Part shown: one piece after another, positions 62,031 through 64,000 of the stretch
Numbering within the stretch: the stretch's first letter is position 1
Layout: each line of letters opens with the position of its first letter
Assembly (NCBI RefSeq): GCF_000327385.1
Contig: NW_008707882.1
Span: 185,210-249,209 of the forward strand
DNA length: 64,000 bases
Origin: Lottia gigantea
Taxonomy: Eukaryota > Mollusca > Gastropoda > Lottiidae
Direction of reading: 5' to 3'
Notes under the pieces: model-generated
Seen by the model: only the letters and a program-made list of their open reading frames with translations
Database searches by the model: none
Told to the model about the DNA's origin: nothing
Made by a program: the position numbers and the translations under genes

Positions 62031-63460
62031 CCTGAACCTTTAAGCATCACAATAACATCGTTGCTGAACCTTTTCGAATTACAATATCAACATTACTGAA
62101 CTTTCAAGCATCACAATAACATCGTTACTGAACCTTTTTGAATTACAATATCAACATTACTGAACTTTCATGCATCACAATAACATCGTTACTAAACCTT
62201 TTCGAATTACAATATCAACTTTACTGAACCTTCAAGCATCACAATAACATCGTTGCTGAACCTTTTCGAATTGTGATATCAATATTACTGAACTTTCAAG
62301 CATCACAATAACATCGTTGCTGAACCTTTTCGAATTACAATATCAACATTACTGAACTTTCAAGCATCACAATAACATCGTTACTGAACCTTTTTGAATT
62401 ACAATATCAACATTACTGAACTTTCAAGCATCACAATAACATCGTTACTAAACCTTTTCGAATTACAATATCAACTTTACTGAACCTTCAAGCATCACAA
62501 TAACATCGTTGCTGAACCTTTTCGAATTGTGATATCAATATTACTGAACTTTCAAGCATCACAATAACATCGTTGCTGAACCTTTTCGAATTACAATATC
62601 AACATTACTGAACTTTCAAGCATCACAATAACATCGTTACTAAACCTTTTCGAATTACAATATCAACTTTACTGAACCTTCAAGCATCACAATAACATCG
62701 TTGCTGAACCTTTTCGAATTGTGATATCAATATTACTGAACTTTCAAGCATCACAATAACATCGTTGCTGAACCTTTTCGAATTACAATATCAACTTTAC
62801 TGAACTTTCAAGCATCATAATAACATCGTTGCTGAACCTTTTCGAATTACAATATCAACATTACTGAACTTTCAAGCATCACAATAGCATCGTTGCTGAA
62901 CCTTTTCGAATTACAATATCAACATTACTGAACTTTCAAGCATCACAATAACATCATTGCTGAACCTTTTCGAATTAAAATATCAATATTACTGGACTTT
63001 CAAGCATCACAATAGCATCGTTGCTGAACCTTTTCGAATTACAATATCAACATTACTAAACTTTCAAGCATAACAATAACGTCGTTACTGAACCTTTTCA
63101 AATACAATATCAACATTACTAAAATTTCAAACATCACAATAACATCGTTACTGAACCTTTCAGAATACAATATCAACTTTACTGAACTTTCAAGAATCAC
63201 AATAGCGTCCTTGCTGAACCTTTTCAAATTACATTATCCACATTACTGAACTTTAAAGCATCACAATAACATCGTTACTGAACCTTTCAGAATTACAATA
63301 TCAACATTACGGAACTTTCAAGAATCACAATAGCGTCGTTGCTGAACCTTTTCAAATTACATTATCAACATTACTGAACTTTAAAGCATCACAATAACAT
63401 CGTTACTGAACCTTTCAGAATTACAATATCGACATTACTGAATCATTGAGAATAGAAATA
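62031..63460 (+). repeat. 64-bp minisatellite built from two 32-bp halves
   Basis: About 22 copies of a 64-bp unit: CATCACAATAACATCGTTGC, TGAACCTTTTCGAATTACAA, TATCAACATTACTGAACTTT, CAAG. The two halves are recognisably related to each other. A four-unit group (256 bp), marked by CTTTTTGAATT, CTAAACC, GAATTGTGATATC and a standard unit, is repeated at 62125 and 62381. Units degrade again towards 63460. Confidence 0.93.
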
Positions 63461-63639
63461 TCAATATTAATGATTTTTTGAAAATATAACATTACTGAAA
63501 CTTTGAAAATAGTAAATATCACGATTACAGGACATAGAATGGAAATATAAACAACACCGAAGCTATGAGAATTACATAAGAATTTGAGAATCAAACTGTT
63601 TATACTAATAACGCATCTGGCTCCTTGCCTCTTCATTCG

Positions 63640-64000
63640 TGAGGGGAAGGCATTTCCTAACATTTTATGTATTTTTAACTAGAGGAAAGTGTTTGAGGCT
63701 ATTTGTCTCTTTAACTAGAGGAAAGTGTTTTATGCTCTTTGTCTCTTTAACTAGAGGAAAGTGTTTTATGCTTTGTGTCTCTTTAACTGGAGGAAAGTGT
63801 TTTATGCTCTTTGTCTCTTTAACTGGGGGAAAGTGTTTGATGCTTTGTGTCTCTTAACTAGAGGAAAGTGTTTTAGGCTTTTTGTCTCTTTAACTAGAGG
63901 AAAGTGTTTTAGGCTCTTTGTCTCTTTAACTAGAGGAAAGTGTTTTATGCTCTTTGTCTCTTTAACTGGAGGAAAGTGTTTTATGCTTTGTGTCTCTTTA
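63640..64000 (+). repeat. 36-bp minisatellite running off the window end
   Basis: About 9-10 copies of a 36-bp unit: TCTCTTTAACTAGAGGAAAG and TGTTTTATGCTCTTTG. It continues past the last base of the window, so the total size is unknown. A 72-codon frame across it reflects the unit length being a multiple of three. Confidence 0.9.

Noticed and set aside
63639-63857. 72-codon frame (LTRGKCFMLFVS repeats) as a cysteine-rich peptide gene
   Set aside because: It is the translation of the 36-bp array; it stays open only because of unit length and breaks where one unit is a base shorter.
1-64000. Retrovirus-like, Polinton-like or LINE coding regions
   Set aside because: I saw no reverse transcriptase, integrase, capsid or envelope motifs in any of the frames, and no long terminal repeats.

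Overview
The window looks like nuclear DNA of a lophotrochozoan animal, most likely a mollusc (perhaps a limpet-like gastropod; the species call is inference). The reasons are AT-rich DNA, intron-rich genes with GT-AG introns, proteins that align along their length with vertebrate POMT1, GK5, TBC1D24 and TFIIB, a tRNA-derived SINE family, and dispersed repeats with the phrase AGTTATTGCCCTTG and a GACGGACGGACAGACAG tail, which I know as common in mollusc genomes.

Four complete protein-coding genes occupy the first 48 kb in alternating orientation. POMT1 (complement 2949..12063, 18 coding exons, 763 aa) is head-to-head with GK5 (14316..22756, 15 coding exons, 519 aa). GK5 is tail-to-tail with TBC1D24 (complement 26355..34546, 10 coding exons, 622 aa). 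TBC1D24 is head-to-head with GTF2B (40390..47766, 10 coding exons, 309 aa). I built the exon models by hand from splice signals and protein homology; for every gene the exon phases agree and the summed length is a multiple of three. The genes are unrelated in function: ER protein O-mannosylation, a glycerol-kinase-like enzyme, a TBC/TLDc membrane-traffic and oxidative-stress protein, and a general transcription factor. The order shows linkage, not an operon.

The stretch from 47.8 to 64.0 kb has no gene I can recognise. More than half of it is tandem repeat: arrays with units of 39, 51 (two arrays), 30, 59, 64 and 36 bp, interleaved with SINEs and foldback elements. Two further arrays lie inside genes: 49 bp in the last intron of GK5 and 51 bp in intron 5 of GTF2B.

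The most unusual observations are: (1) an 86-bp, almost identical, inverted copy of POMT1 exon 5 inside POMT1 intron 8, bounded by a 10-bp direct repeat; (2) a 51-bp tandem core present as three arrays and one single-unit copy with shared flanks, which looks like a mobile element whose core expands; (3) a 52-bp triplication across the 3' splice site of GK5 exon 4, whose extra copies would lead straight to a stop codon; (4) AATAAA overlapping the stop codon in three of the four genes; (5) a six-copy foldback MITE family and a second foldback family; (6) higher-order structure in the 30-bp and 64-bp arrays; (7) a compact GTF2B-side promoter with a TCTCGCGAGA palindrome and a ZNF143-like site.
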